Shown: positions 25,631-34,545 of the stretch, piece after piece | How positions within the stretch are numbered: the first letter of the stretch is position 1 | Layout of the letters: the number at the start of each line of letters is the position of its first letter | NCBI RefSeq assembly: GCF_004362195.1 | Contig: NZ_SNWG01000002.1 | Coordinates: 186,001 to 250,000, forward strand | Origin: Microbacterium sp. BK668 | GTDB taxonomy: Bacteria; Actinomycetota; Actinomycetes; Actinomycetales; Microbacteriaceae | Length of the DNA stretch: 64,000 bases | Direction: 5' to 3' | Notes under the pieces: model-generated | What the model was told of the DNA's origin: nothing | Seen by the model: the letters and a program-made list of their open reading frames with translations, nothing else | The model's database searches: none | Made by a program: the position numbers and the translations under genes

Positions 25631-26317
25631 ATGCGCCTGCCGACCACCCCCGCCACGACGCTCTGGCGGGAACTGCGCGACGAGGTGCGTCAGCACTACC
25701 GCGCCGGTCGTGTGATCGTCGCCGTCGACGGGATCGACGGAGCGGGGAAGACGACCTTCGCCGACGGCCTCGCGGCCGTCTTCGCCGAGGACGGATCGGC
25801 GGTGTTCCGGGCGAGCATCGACGACTTCCACCGTCCGCGCGCCGAGCGCTACGCGCGCGGCCGCACCTCGCCCGAAGGGTTCTACCGCGACTCCTACGAC
25901 TACGCGACATTCCGCCGCGTGCTGATCGACCCCTTCCGAGAGGGGCGCCAGACAGCGGCGACGACGGGGTTCCAGCTCGCCGCCTTCGACCTCGCCCGCG
26001 ATACGCCGCTGGAGTCGGCCTGGGTCACGGCTCCGCGCGATGCCGTGCTGCTCGTCGACGGCATCTTCCTCCATCGGCCGGAGCTGCGGGGCCTGTGGGA
26101 CTGGTCGGTCTGGCTCGACGTCCCCATCGATGTCGCGTACCGGCGCGTGGCGGAACGCGACGGAACCGATCCGGACTTCCTCGCCCCGTCCAACGCGCGC
26201 TACCGCGAGGGCCAGGACCTCTACCAGCGCGACGCCGCGCCGCGCGCCGCGGCTTCCGCGATCGTCGACAACACCGACCTCGAGCACCCCACGCGGGTGT
26301 ACCGGGACTTCTGCTGA
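25631..26317 (+). CDS. Uridine kinase-like P-loop protein
   Basis: P-loop kinase of the uridine/nucleoside kinase superfamily (228 aa). The Walker A motif is GIDGAGKTTFA (about residues 38-48). The lid/substrate region includes FRASIDDFHRPRAERYARGR, cited as RASIDDFHRP, followed by SPEGFYRDSYDY and a Walker B-like VLLVDGIFLHRPEL. These are typical of actinobacterial proteins annotated as uridine kinase, but the natural substrate is not proven. ATG 25631 is leaderless by TAGGCT. Its TGA overlaps the truB ATG by one base, so the pair is translationally coupled. Confidence 0.82.
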   Translation: MRLPTTPATTLWRELRDEVRQHYRAGRVIVAVDGIDGAGKTTFADGLAAVFAEDGSAVFRASIDDFHRPRAERYARGRTSPEGFYRDSYDYATFRRVLIDPFREGRQTAATTGFQLAAFDLARDTPLESAWVTAPRDAVLLVDGIFLHRPELRGLWDWSVWLDVPIDVAYRRVAERDGTDPDFLAPSNARYREGQDLYQRDAAPRAAASAIVDNTDLEHPTRVYRDFC

Positions 26318-27216
26318 TGCCGGGCGACGCGCCGGCCCCCGGCATCCTCCTCGTCGACAAGCCCGGAGGGATGACGAGCCACGACGTCGTCGCGCGCGCC
26401 CGTCGCGCCCTCGGCACCCGCAAGGTCGGTCATGCCGGCACACTCGACCCGATGGCCACGGGCCTGCTCGTCCTCGGCATCGAAGGGGCGACGCGCCTGC
26501 TGACCTTCATCGTCGGGCTCGACAAGACCTACGAGGCGACGATCCGGCTCGGCGTGGCCACCGACTCCGACGACGCCGACGGGACGGTGACGGCGGCGAC
26601 GGATGCCTCGTCCCTGTCCTCGGAGGCGATCCGCGCTGCCGTCGAGCCGCTGCGCGGCGCCATCTCACAGGTGCCGAGCCGTGTGTCCGCGATCAAGGTC
26701 GGCGGGAAGCGCGCGTACGCCCTCGCCCGCGAGGGAGTCGACGTGGAGCTCGCGCCTCGCGAGGTCGTCATCCACCGCTTCGACGTGCGTGCCGAGCGGC
26801 GGGAAGGCGAGGTCGTCGATCTCGACGTCGTCGTCGACTGCTCGAGCGGCACCTACATCCGCTCCCTCGCACGCGACCTCGGCTCGGCACTCGGCGTCGG
26901 GGGTCATCTGACGGCGCTGCGCCGCACCCGCGTCGGTCCGTTCGACGTCGAGGGCGCCGCGACCCTGGAAGCGCTCGACGGCCTTCCTCTGCTTACTCCC
27001 GCCGCGGCGGCGGAAGCCGTGCTCGGCCGGTTCGAGGTGAGCGCCGAGGAGGCGCGGGACCTCCGCCACGGCAAGCGACTCGGCGAAGCGGCGTCGCGGC
27101 TGAGCGCGCCGCGCGCGGCGGCCATCGATCCCGACGGCGCCCTCGTCGGGATCGTCGAGCGGCGGGGGACGGACGTGAAGAGCGCCATGAACATGCCCGA
27201 GGAGCAGAGCCGATGA
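26317..27216 (+). CDS. truB: tRNA pseudouridine(55) synthase
   Basis: TruB (299 aa) makes pseudouridine 55 in the T loop of tRNAs. The start ATG overlaps the kinase stop (TGATG). Motif I is GHAGTLDPMATGLL with catalytic Asp44; others are GLDKTYEATIRLG, QVPSRVSAIKVGGKRAYALAR (cited in part) and CSSGTYIRSLARDLG. The C-terminal part (about 240-299) forms the PUA-like or TruB_C_2 domain. It is the usual downstream neighbour of rbfA, but here mutY on the other strand and the kinase gene lie between. Confidence 0.95.
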   Translation: MPGDAPAPGILLVDKPGGMTSHDVVARARRALGTRKVGHAGTLDPMATGLLVLGIEGATRLLTFIVGLDKTYEATIRLGVATDSDDADGTVTAATDASSLSSEAIRAAVEPLRGAISQVPSRVSAIKVGGKRAYALAREGVDVELAPREVVIHRFDVRAERREGEVVDLDVVVDCSSGTYIRSLARDLGSALGVGGHLTALRRTRVGPFDVEGAATLEALDGLPLLTPAAAAEAVLGRFEVSAEEARDLRHGKRLGEAASRLSAPRAAAIDPDGALVGIVERRGTDVKSAMNMPEEQSR

Positions 27217-27581
27217 TCCTGTGGTTCACCTACCTCGAGGTCGCCGTCGCTGTGGTCGCGGGGATCTTCTGCTTCGTGCTGGGGCTCATCGGCCGCCGGC
27301 CGAGCGACTGGAGCGTCGGGTCGCTCGCCCTGGTCGAGCTTCTGCTCCTCGTGCAGGTCGTGATCGCGATCGTCTCGCCCCTCGCGGGCAATCCGCCGAC
27401 AGGTTCGCTGCTGGAGTTCTGGGTCTACCTCGTCTCGGCCGTGCTCCTCCCGCCGCTCGCGGTCGGCTGGGCGCTGATCGAGCGCAGCCGGTGGAGCACC
27501 GTGATCATGGGGGTCGCGGCGCTCGCGATCGCGGTCATGGTGTGGCGGATGCAGGTCATCTGGACCGTGCAGATCGCCTGA
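27213..27581 (+). CDS. Four-helix integral membrane protein
   Basis: Small membrane protein (122 aa) of unknown function. Four hydrophobic helices are visible: YLEVAVAVVAGIFCFVLGLI, VGSLALVELLLLVQVVIAIV, FWVYLVSAVLLPPLAVGWALI and VIMGVAALAIAVMVWRMQVI. No catalytic motif is apparent. ATGA overlap with truB (ATG 27213, truB stop 27214-27216) indicates co-translation. Homologues next to truB are widespread in Micrococcales by my recollection, but the role is not known. Confidence 0.8.
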   Translation: MILWFTYLEVAVAVVAGIFCFVLGLIGRRPSDWSVGSLALVELLLLVQVVIAIVSPLAGNPPTGSLLEFWVYLVSAVLLPPLAVGWALIERSRWSTVIMGVAALAIAVMVWRMQVIWTVQIA

Positions 27582-27584
27582 CGT

Positions 27585-28622
27585 TCAGCGCTTGACGAGG
27601 TAGGCGGAGTGCACCCAGCCGGTCCTGCCCGCGTACGTCACCTGGCGCCAGTCGCCGCTCGTGGCGAGGATGGGTCCGACGTTCGCCCCCTGAGGGATGA
27701 TGAGGATCGTGGTGGCGGTGGTGGACGGTGCTGCTCTCAGCCGAAGCGGCGCCGTCGTGACGTACGTCGCCGGCGGCTGCGGTTTCGTGGGAGAGACGTA
27801 GGCAGCCGAGACCCAGCCGGACTCCGTGCCGACGCGAACGGGGATGAAGCTCCCCGAGATCGTTCCGGGCACGTGGCTCATCGCCGTCCCCTGCGCGAGC
27901 ACGCGGATGATCGGGGAGGTGGTCGACGGTCCGGTGCGGAAGTTGAGGGCGACGACGGCGTAGTAGGTGCAGGTCGCCGGCGTGGGCGCGGCGGTCACGG
28001 CGATGGCCGACGCGTACAGGTCCACCCCGCGCGGCTGAAGGAAGGAGGCGGCGTTCTGCGCCTCGGACCCGGTCGAGGCGGCTTTCCACAGCTCGAGGTG
28101 GAGGTGATTGCCGGAGGAGACGCCGCTGCTTCCGACCTCGCTGATGCGCTGTCCGGCCGCGACGCTCTGGCCGACGCTCACGTGCGTCGTCGCCGACCAG
28201 ATGTGCATGTACACCGATGTGTACTGCACTCCGTCGATGAGATGGCGCACCGAGATGTAGCCGGCTTGCGAGCTCGTGCCGCTCACCGTGGCCGTCACGA
28301 CTCCCGCCGCGATGCTGTGGATCGGCGTGCGTCCGGGCGCGGCGAGGTCGACCCCGTAGTGGTAGGTCGATCCGCCCTGCACCGGGATGCAGCGGGGCCC
28401 GAAATGCGAGGACAGGTAGTAGGTCTTCGCGGCGATGGGAAGCACGAAGCTCGTCGCCGGGGCGGGGTCCGACGTGGCGAGCGTCGTCTGGGTCTGGGCC
28501 CGGGTGTGGGCCTCGGTCGGCGTCTGGGTCTGGGTCGCGGACGCAGGCGTCGCGGTCAGGCTCGCGAGTGCGAGGAGAGCGGCGACGAGTGCGCCGAGCA
28601 GCGGGGTTCGGATCGATCGCAT
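27585..28622 (-). CDS. Secreted M23 (LytM) peptidase-like protein with two SH3 domains
   Basis: Exported cell-wall protein of 345 aa. Signal peptide MRSIRTPLLGALVAALLALA with cleavage near PASA; then a Thr/Gln-rich linker TQTQTPTEAHTRAQTQTT; then an M23 lysostaphin-type domain with YHYGVDLAAPGRTPI, SVYMHIW and HLHLELW, giving His/Asp and HxH zinc ligands. Two C-terminal bacterial SH3 repeats follow (LNFRTGPSTTSPIIRVLAQG and LRLRAAPSTTATTILIIPQG, cited in part), which bind the wall. It probably cleaves stem-peptide cross-links. It converges with the truB operon with only 3 bp between. Confidence 0.88.
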   Translation of the reverse strand: MRSIRTPLLGALVAALLALASLTATPASATQTQTPTEAHTRAQTQTTLATSDPAPATSFVLPIAAKTYYLSSHFGPRCIPVQGGSTYHYGVDLAAPGRTPIHSIAAGVVTATVSGTSSQAGYISVRHLIDGVQYTSVYMHIWSATTHVSVGQSVAAGQRISEVGSSGVSSGNHLHLELWKAASTGSEAQNAASFLQPRGVDLYASAIAVTAAPTPATCTYYAVVALNFRTGPSTTSPIIRVLAQGTAMSHVPGTISGSFIPVRVGTESGWVSAAYVSPTKPQPPATYVTTAPLRLRAAPSTTATTILIIPQGANVGPILATSGDWRQVTYAGRTGWVHSAYLVKR

Positions 28623-28804
28623 GGCGGTCCGTTCGTGACGAGGGGCGGACAGGATGGGTGCGGTCGGGTTCCGTTGCTCAGCATGCTGGCACTGAATCGC
28701 GCGGGAGTCTACGGGCCTCCGTGACGCGGTCCCCCGCGCTGCCCGCGTCGCGCCAGCGGGGACGCCGGGCCCGGTCGGGCGGGCCCGGAATAGAATCGAC
28801 GGCG

Positions 28805-29260
28805 ATGTCTTCCCCCACCACGCGCTCCCGTCGCATGACGGGCATCGGCCGTGTCCTCGTGATCGTCTACGCCATCATGGCGCTCGCCGCGACCGGCCGC
28901 TCCTTCGTGCAGATCGTCGAGAGGTTCGACGAGGCGCCCCTGGCCTACGCGCTCTCGGCCGCCTCGGCGATCGTCTACATCGTCGCGACCCTCGCGCTCA
29001 TCTTCGCCGGCAGCCGGGCCTGGTACGTCGTCGCCTGGATCGCGATCGGCTTCGAGCTCCTCGGCGTGCTGGTCATCGGCACGCTGAGCCTCGTGCTGCC
29101 CGAGCTGTTCCAGCATCCGACCGTGTGGTCGCTCTACGGCTACGGCTACCTCTTCATCCCGCTCGTCCTGCCGTTCTTCGGCATCTGGTGGCTGATCACC
29201 CACCCGCCGGTCGGTGACGCGAGGAAGACGGATGCCGAGGCCTCCGCGGTGACGCGATGA
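28805..29260 (+). CDS. Membrane protein upstream of ribF
   Basis: Integral membrane protein of 151 aa with four helices (VLVIVYAIMALAATG, YALSAASAIVYIVATLALIF, VVAWIAIGFELLGVLVIG, YLFIPLVLPFFGIWWLI). The function is unknown; homologues commonly precede ribF in Micrococcales. The ATG at 28805 follows TAGAAT (28791-28796) by 8 nt. Its stop overlaps the ribF start as ATGA, so both are translated together. Confidence 0.82.
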   Translation: MSSPTTRSRRMTGIGRVLVIVYAIMALAATGRSFVQIVERFDEAPLAYALSAASAIVYIVATLALIFAGSRAWYVVAWIAIGFELLGVLVIGTLSLVLPELFQHPTVWSLYGYGYLFIPLVLPFFGIWWLITHPPVGDARKTDAEASAVTR

Positions 29261-30213
29261 TCGTCTTCCGCGACCCCGCCGAGGTGCCGGCGGGCTTCGG
29301 CCCGTCTGTCATCGCCATCGGCAAGTTCGACGGCGTGCACGCCGGTCACCGCGCGGTGCTCGAGCGCGCGAAGGTCGACGCCGCCAGCGGCGGGGCGCAG
29401 GTCGTCGCGGTGACGTTCGACCGCAATCCGCTGAGCCTGCTCCGCCCGGAGGTGTGCCCGGAGGACCTGATCGGCGTGACGCAGAAGGTGCACCTGCTGG
29501 CCGACACGGGCATAGATGCCACGCTCGTGCTGCGGTTCGACGAGGCGCTCGCCGCGCTGTCGCCCCGCGACTTCGTCGAGCGCGTGCTCGTGAACGCCCT
29601 GGGCGCGCGCACGGTGCTGGTCGGGCGGGACTTCCGCTTCGGGCGGGGCGGCGCCGGAAACCCCGGTGTGCTCCGCGAGCTGGGTGACGAGCTGGGCTTC
29701 CGGGTCGACGTCGTCGACGATGTGCGGTCGCTGGACAGCGACCGGCGCGTGTCGTCGACGTGGATCCGCGAACTGCTCTCGGCGGGAGACGTCGAAACCG
29801 CCGCGAAGCTCCTCGGCCGGCCGCACGCGGTGTGGGGCGAGGTGGTGCACGGTGCCAAGCGCGGGCGCGAGCTCGGCTATCCGACGGCGAACCTCGCCGC
29901 GGATCTCGAGGGCTTCATCCCGGCCGACGGCGTCTACGCGGGCTGGCTCGTCGACGAGGGCCCCGGCGGCCCTCGGCGATCGACGCGCTACCCGGCGGCG
30001 ATCAGCGTCGGATCCAACCCGACGTTCGACGACGTGACGGCTCGCCAGGTCGAGGCGTACGTGCTCGATGAGACCGACCTCGACCTCTACGGCCGGCGCG
30101 TCGAGGTGCAGTTCACCGCCCGCGTCCGGAGCATGGTCGCCTTTCAGGGGGCGGACGCGCTCATCGAGCAGATGGGCGACGACGTGACCCGCGTGCGGGC
30201 GCTGCTGTCCTGA
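29257..30213 (+). CDS. ribF: Bifunctional riboflavin kinase / FAD synthetase
   Basis: RibF (318 aa) makes FMN from riboflavin and then FAD. The N-terminal FAD synthetase (about 1-180) has IAIGKFDGVHAGHRAVL, VTFDRNPLSLLRP and RDFRFGRGGAGNP. The C-terminal riboflavin kinase domain (about 185-310) has GEVVHGAKRGRELGYPTANL, cited in part, with the PTAN motif, and SVGSNPTFDD. The ATG at 29257 overlaps the previous stop. Its flavins would serve the flavin-dependent enzymes in this window such as the pair at 57422-59303. Confidence 0.95.
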   Translation: MIVFRDPAEVPAGFGPSVIAIGKFDGVHAGHRAVLERAKVDAASGGAQVVAVTFDRNPLSLLRPEVCPEDLIGVTQKVHLLADTGIDATLVLRFDEALAALSPRDFVERVLVNALGARTVLVGRDFRFGRGGAGNPGVLRELGDELGFRVDVVDDVRSLDSDRRVSSTWIRELLSAGDVETAAKLLGRPHAVWGEVVHGAKRGRELGYPTANLAADLEGFIPADGVYAGWLVDEGPGGPRRSTRYPAAISVGSNPTFDDVTARQVEAYVLDETDLDLYGRRVEVQFTARVRSMVAFQGADALIEQMGDDVTRVRALLS

Positions 30214-30373
30214 CCGCCGCCCCCGGAGGCCCGTAGACCGGGCGGGAGGGCGGCCATACGATCGATCCGTGGATGCCGCAGCCCTCCCATCCGCCGCGGG
30301 CCGGACGGCGAGCCCCGCGCCCACCCCCGCGCCCACCCCCGAAGCGCTGCCCGACGCAGAGAATGAGAGAACC

Positions 30374-31381
30374 ATGAGCCGCACCGAGCTGCAGACCCTC
30401 CCGCAGCGCGCCGTCGAACTGCTCGGCGGAGAACCAGACGACACGACGCTGCGCCGCTACCTGCACGGCCTGCCCGGCGTCGACGCCGTCGGCCTCGAGC
30501 AGCGCGCGGCGGGCCTGGGGACGCGCTCGATCAAGACGACCTCGAAGGCCTGGGCGCTCGACAAGATCATCGAGCTCATCGATCTCACGACGCTCGAGGG
30601 CGCGGACACACCCGGCAAGGTGCGCTCCCTCGTGGCGAAGGCGCTGAATCCGGATGCCTCCGACCCCTCCTGTCCGCGCGTCGCCGCCGTCTGCGTCTAC
30701 GGCGACATGGTGCCTGCGGCCGTCGAGGCGCTCGGCGCCGCGCACGGCGATCCCGACGAGGGGGGAGTGAGCGTCGCCGCCGTCGCGACGGCCTTCCCCA
30801 GCGGCCGCGCGTCGCTGGACATCAAGCTCGCCGACACGGCAGCAGCGGTGGCCGACGGCGCGGACGAGATCGACATGGTGATCGACCGAGGAGCCTTCCT
30901 CGCCGGGCGCTACGGTCTCGTCTTCGACCAGATCGCGCGGGTGAAGCAGGCCTGCCGCCGCGAGGACGGCACGTACGCCTCGCTCAAGGTCATCCTCGAG
31001 ACGGGGGAGCTCAACACCTACGACAACGTCAAGCGCGCGTCGTGGCTGTCGATCCTCGCGGGCGGCGACTTCATCAAGACCTCCACCGGCAAGGTGCAGC
31101 CCGCGGCCACCCTGCCGACGACGCTCCTCATGCTCGAAGTCGTGCGGGACTGGCACCGCGCGACCGGCGAGAAGATCGGGGTGAAGCCCGCCGGCGGCAT
31201 CCGCACCTCCAAAGACGCGATCAAGTACCTCGTGACGGTCGCCGAGACCGTGGGCGAGGAGTGGCTGCAGCCGCACCTGTTCCGGTACGGGGCATCCAGC
31301 CTTCTCAATGACGTGCTCCTGCAGCGCCAGAAGATTCGAAGCGGCCACTACTCGGGCGCCGACTACGTGACCATCGACTGA
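30374..31381 (+). CDS. deoC: Deoxyribose-phosphate aldolase
   Basis: Class I aldolase (335 aa from this start) that splits 2-deoxyribose 5-phosphate into acetaldehyde and glyceraldehyde 3-phosphate. The Schiff-base lysine lies in GGDFIKTSTGK and the second catalytic lysine in IGVKPAGGIRT. The length matches the longer DERA class found in actinobacteria and animals. The start is uncertain: an in-frame GTG at 30269 sits 6 nt after TACGAT (30257-30262), a good leaderless signal, and would add a Pro/Ala-rich segment; ATG 30374 has only a weak GAGAGA site but gives the family N-terminus. Aldehyde dehydrogenases follow directly. Confidence 0.9.
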   Translation: MSRTELQTLPQRAVELLGGEPDDTTLRRYLHGLPGVDAVGLEQRAAGLGTRSIKTTSKAWALDKIIELIDLTTLEGADTPGKVRSLVAKALNPDASDPSCPRVAAVCVYGDMVPAAVEALGAAHGDPDEGGVSVAAVATAFPSGRASLDIKLADTAAAVADGADEIDMVIDRGAFLAGRYGLVFDQIARVKQACRREDGTYASLKVILETGELNTYDNVKRASWLSILAGGDFIKTSTGKVQPAATLPTTLLMLEVVRDWHRATGEKIGVKPAGGIRTSKDAIKYLVTVAETVGEEWLQPHLFRYGASSLLNDVLLQRQKIRSGHYSGADYVTID

Positions 31382-31389
31382 GGACCGAC

Positions 31390-32832
31390 ATGACATTCCT
31401 GGAATACGCCCCCGCACCGGAGTCCCGCAGCATCCTGAAGCTGCGCGACGAGTACGGCCTGTTCATCGACGGCGACTTCCGCCCGGGCACGGGGGAGCCC
31501 TTCGCCACCATCTCGCCCGCCGACGAGCAGCAGATCGCGACGATCGCCGCTGCGAGCGGAGAGGATGTCGATGCCGCCGTCGCCGCCGCGCGCAGGGCGT
31601 ACGACAAGACGTGGTCGCGGATGAGCGGCCGGGACCGCGGCAAGTACCTCTTCCGGATCGCCCGCCTGGTGCAGGAGCGTGCGCGCGAGCTCGCCGTCGC
31701 CGAGAGCCTCGACAACGGCAAGCCGATCAAGGAGAGCCGCGACGTCGACGTGCCGCTGGTCGCCGCGTGGTTCTTCTACTACGCCGGCTGGGCGGACAAG
31801 CTCGGCTACGCCGGGCTCGGCGCCGACCCGAAGCCGCTCGGGGTCGCCGGCCAGGTGATTCCGTGGAACTTCCCGCTGCTGATGCTCGCGTGGAAGGTCG
31901 CCCCGGCGCTCGCCGCGGGGAACACCGTGGTGCTGAAGCCCGCTGAGACGACGCCGCTCTCGGCGCTCATCTTCGCCGAGATCCTGCAGCAGGCCGACCT
32001 TCCCCCCGGTGTGGTGAACATCGTGACGGGCGCGGGTGCGACGGGCGCCGCCGTGGTGCGGCATCCCGACGTCGACAAGGTGGCGTTCACGGGCTCGACC
32101 GCCGTCGGACGCGAGATCGCGAAAGCCGTCGCCGGCACCGACAAGAAGCTGACGCTCGAGCTCGGCGGCAAGGCGGCCAACATCGTCTTCGAGGACGCGC
32201 CGATCGACCAGGCCGTCGAGGGGATCGTCAACGGCATCTTCTTCAACCAGGGTCATGTGTGCTGCGCCGGCAGCCGCCTGCTCGTCCAGGAGTCCATCCA
32301 CGACGAGGTCGTCGACCGTCTCAAGACCCGCCTGTCGACGCTGCGCCTCGGCGACCCGCTCGACAAGAACACCGACATCGGGGCGATCAACTCCCGCGAG
32401 CAGCTCGACCGCATCCGGGAGCTCAGCCGCATCGGCGAGGAGGAGGGCGCGGAGCGCTGGAGCGCCGACTGCGTCATCCCCGACAGCGGCTTCTGGTTCG
32501 CGCCGACGATCTTCACGAACGTGCAGGCCTCGCACCGCATCGCCCGAGACGAGATCTTCGGTCCCGTCCTGTCGGTGCTCACCTTCCGCACGCCGGGCGA
32601 GGCGATCGAGAAGGCGAACAACACGCCGTACGGCCTGTCGGCCGGCATCTGGTCGGACAAGGGGTCGCGCATCCTCGCGGTGGCCGATCGCCTCCGAGCC
32701 GGCGTCGTGTGGGCCAACACGTTCAACCGCTTCGACCCCACGTCGCCGTTCGGCGGCTACAAGGAGTCGGGCTACGGGCGCGAGGGCGGCCGCCACGGCC
32801 TCCTCGCCTATCTGAAGGGAGGCCGTGCGTGA
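31390..32832 (+). CDS. Aldehyde dehydrogenase family protein
   Basis: NAD(P)+-dependent aldehyde dehydrogenase (480 aa), full length. Motifs: IPWNFPLLMLAWKVAPALAAGN cited as PWNFPLLM and AAGNTVVLKPAE, the FTGSTAVGREI nucleotide loop, the general-base region LELGGKAANIVF, and the nucleophile Cys291 in GHVCCAGSR. The C-terminal half has FGPVLSVLTF and FGGYKESGYGREGG. Just 8 bp after deoC, it probably oxidises the acetaldehyde released there. Its stop overlaps the GTG of the next ALDH-like gene. Confidence 0.9.
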   Translation: MTFLEYAPAPESRSILKLRDEYGLFIDGDFRPGTGEPFATISPADEQQIATIAAASGEDVDAAVAAARRAYDKTWSRMSGRDRGKYLFRIARLVQERARELAVAESLDNGKPIKESRDVDVPLVAAWFFYYAGWADKLGYAGLGADPKPLGVAGQVIPWNFPLLMLAWKVAPALAAGNTVVLKPAETTPLSALIFAEILQQADLPPGVVNIVTGAGATGAAVVRHPDVDKVAFTGSTAVGREIAKAVAGTDKKLTLELGGKAANIVFEDAPIDQAVEGIVNGIFFNQGHVCCAGSRLLVQESIHDEVVDRLKTRLSTLRLGDPLDKNTDIGAINSREQLDRIRELSRIGEEEGAERWSADCVIPDSGFWFAPTIFTNVQASHRIARDEIFGPVLSVLTFRTPGEAIEKANNTPYGLSAGIWSDKGSRILAVADRLRAGVVWANTFNRFDPTSPFGGYKESGYGREGGRHGLLAYLKGGRA

Positions 32833-33692
32833 GCAACCGCCTGACCGTTCCCAAGACCTACAAGCTCTACATCGGCGGCGCGTTCCCGCGCAGCGAGTCG
32901 GGGCGCACCTACGAGGTCGCCGCGCGCACGGGCGGGTTCCTCGCCAACGCGGCGCTCGCTTCCCGGAAGGACGCGCGCGATGCCGTCGGCGCGGCGCGCG
33001 GCGCCGTGAAGGGCTGGTCGAGCGCGACCGCCTACAACCGCGGGCAGGTGCTGTACCGCGTCGCCGAGATCCTCGAGGGCCGCCGCGCCCAGTTCGCCGA
33101 CGAGATCGTCGCCCAGACCGGAGCGTCGCGGGCTGCGGCCGAGACCGAGGTCGACGAGTCGATCGACCGATGGGTCTGGTACGCGGGCTGGTGCGACAAG
33201 TTCGCGCAGGTCGCCGGCAACGGCAACCCGGTCGCCGGTCCCTACTTCAACATCTCGGTGCCGGAGCCGACGGGCGTCGTCGGCATCATCGCGCCACAGG
33301 ACACGGCTCTCGTCGGCATCGTCTCTGCGATCGCGCCCGCGCTCGTCGCGGGCAACTCCGTCGTCGCCGTGGCCTCCCAGCGGTACCCGCTCTCGGCGAT
33401 CAGCCTCGCCGAGGTGCTGGCGACCTCGGACGTCCCCGCCGGCGTCGTGAACATCCTCACCGGATCGCCGGCCGAGCTCGCGCCGTGGCTCGCCTCGCAC
33501 CCCGATGTGCACGGATTGGACCTCGTGGGCGCGGGCGACCTCGACTGGATCGACCTGCAGGTCGCGGCGGCCGAGACGCTCACGCGTGTGCTTCCTCCCG
33601 AGCAGGGGACGGATGCCGCGGCCCCGAGCATGGCGCGCATCGCGGCGTTCACCGAGACCAAGACGGTGTGGCACACGAAGTCGCTGGTCTGA
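32829..33692 (+). CDS. Truncated aldehyde dehydrogenase-like protein, no catalytic domain
   Basis: Short ALDH-like protein (287 aa). The first ~230 residues follow the ALDH fold (YKLYIGGAFPRSESG, VGIIAPQDTALVGIVSAIAPALVAGNSVV, cited in part, and VVNILTGSPAEL). The region with the catalytic cysteine and general base is missing: after a last segment (LDWIDLQVAAAETLTRVLPPEQG, cited in part) the protein ends at VWHTKSLV. No frame disruption is visible and third positions stay G/C-rich, so it looks maintained rather than decayed. GTGA overlap with the active ALDH suggests a structural or regulatory partner. The deoC-ALDH-short ALDH order is probably an actinobacterial unit. Confidence 0.82.
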   Translation: MSNRLTVPKTYKLYIGGAFPRSESGRTYEVAARTGGFLANAALASRKDARDAVGAARGAVKGWSSATAYNRGQVLYRVAEILEGRRAQFADEIVAQTGASRAAAETEVDESIDRWVWYAGWCDKFAQVAGNGNPVAGPYFNISVPEPTGVVGIIAPQDTALVGIVSAIAPALVAGNSVVAVASQRYPLSAISLAEVLATSDVPAGVVNILTGSPAELAPWLASHPDVHGLDLVGAGDLDWIDLQVAAAETLTRVLPPEQGTDAAAPSMARIAAFTETKTVWHTKSLV

Positions 33693-33783
33693 CGCGGTCA
33701 CTGATGCCGTGGGGCAGGGCGCGAGCCCTCGATCCGCGCGTCCCCGCACGGCTCGCCGTGCAGTGTGGATCGATCGCGAGGAG

Positions 33784-33789
33784 TAAAAT
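33784..33789 (+). promoter_or_regulatory. -10 box of the lipoprotein gene
   Basis: TAAAAT, a near-consensus -10 box and unusually AT-rich for this window. It would give a leader of about 40 nt before the ATG at 33835. A short GCACGGC/GCCGTGC repeat at 33746-33761 lies upstream. Confidence 0.5.
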
Positions 33790-33834
33790 CGCAGCCGACC
33801 GTCGGAGTGGGCCGCGGTCGGAGGAGGCGTGACG

Positions 33835-34461
33835 ATGCCGACCCGGAAGTGGCAGGTCTTCGTGCTCCCGATGGTCGTGCTGGGCCTGCTGACCGCGTGC
33901 GCAGCGGAGCCCGCCGACTCGTCGCCGTCTGCGGCGACACCGTCCGCGACCCGGACGGCGATCGCCTCGCCCTCCGCCACGGCTTCGCCCTCCGCGACGG
34001 CCACGGCCGGCATCGCGCTTCCCGGCGCCTGCGAGGAGATCTACTCGGCCGAGATGCTGGCGTCGCTGCAGGCGACCGTGCCACCCCTCAACGACCCCGA
34101 CGTCACGATGCTCTCGACGCAGAACGTCGACCTTCTCGAGCAGCTCGACTCCGGCATCCCGACTCTCCGGTGCACGTGGGGCGGGCCGAGCGAATACGGC
34201 ATGGCCACCGTCGTGTCGGTCATCGATCCCGCTGACGGCGAGGCGATCCTCTCCAGCCTCGGAGCGGCCGGCTTCGCGTGTGGCGACCATGCCCAGGGGA
34301 CGATGTGCCGGATCGAGCAGCGCACCGTCGACTACGACGATCAGGAGATGGTCTCCGGCGAGACGCACTACGTGCGAGGCAACGGCTGGGTGTCCACGTC
34401 GTGGCTGAACGTCGCGCCGGAAGGGTACACGGAAGACATCGTCGCGACGCTGTGGGGCTGA
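33835..34461 (+). CDS. Lipoprotein of unknown function
   Basis: Exported lipoprotein (208 aa): a type II signal VLPMVVLGLLTACAAE with lipobox LTAC, so the cysteine is lipidated, followed by a Ser/Thr/Ala/Pro-rich linker and a soluble domain with four cysteines that may form disulfides (LPGACEEIY, LRCTWGG, FACGDHAQG, MCRIEQ). No enzyme motif. The ATG at 33835 lies 7 nt after GGAGGAGG; the GTG at 33829 is only 1 nt after it, so I prefer the ATG. Confidence 0.82.
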   Translation: MPTRKWQVFVLPMVVLGLLTACAAEPADSSPSAATPSATRTAIASPSATASPSATATAGIALPGACEEIYSAEMLASLQATVPPLNDPDVTMLSTQNVDLLEQLDSGIPTLRCTWGGPSEYGMATVVSVIDPADGEAILSSLGAAGFACGDHAQGTMCRIEQRTVDYDDQEMVSGETHYVRGNGWVSTSWLNVAPEGYTEDIVATLWG

Positions 34462-34477
34462 TGGGCCCTCGACGCGC

Positions 34478-34545
34478 TAGACTGGGCGGCGGGGATCCCG
34501 ACCCCCACGCCGCGGCTCGCTGAAGCGAGTCCCAGTGGCGGGGGG
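34478..34545 (+). other. Promoter and GC-rich stem-loop in the helicase leader
   Basis: TAGACT at 34478-34483 is a good -10 box. The transcript would have a ~175-nt leader starting with a stem-loop: inner CTCGC-TGAA-GCGAG (34516-34529) and outer pairing of CCCCxACGCC with GGCGGGGGG (34503-34545). It could be the lipoprotein terminator, a leader structure or a small RNA. The rest of 34546-34660 holds no ORF that I trust. Confidence 0.4.

Noticed and set aside
34503..34545. Signal recognition particle RNA
   Set aside because: The stem-loop lacks the conserved GGAA tetraloop and internal loop of SRP helix 8, so I list only a leader structure.
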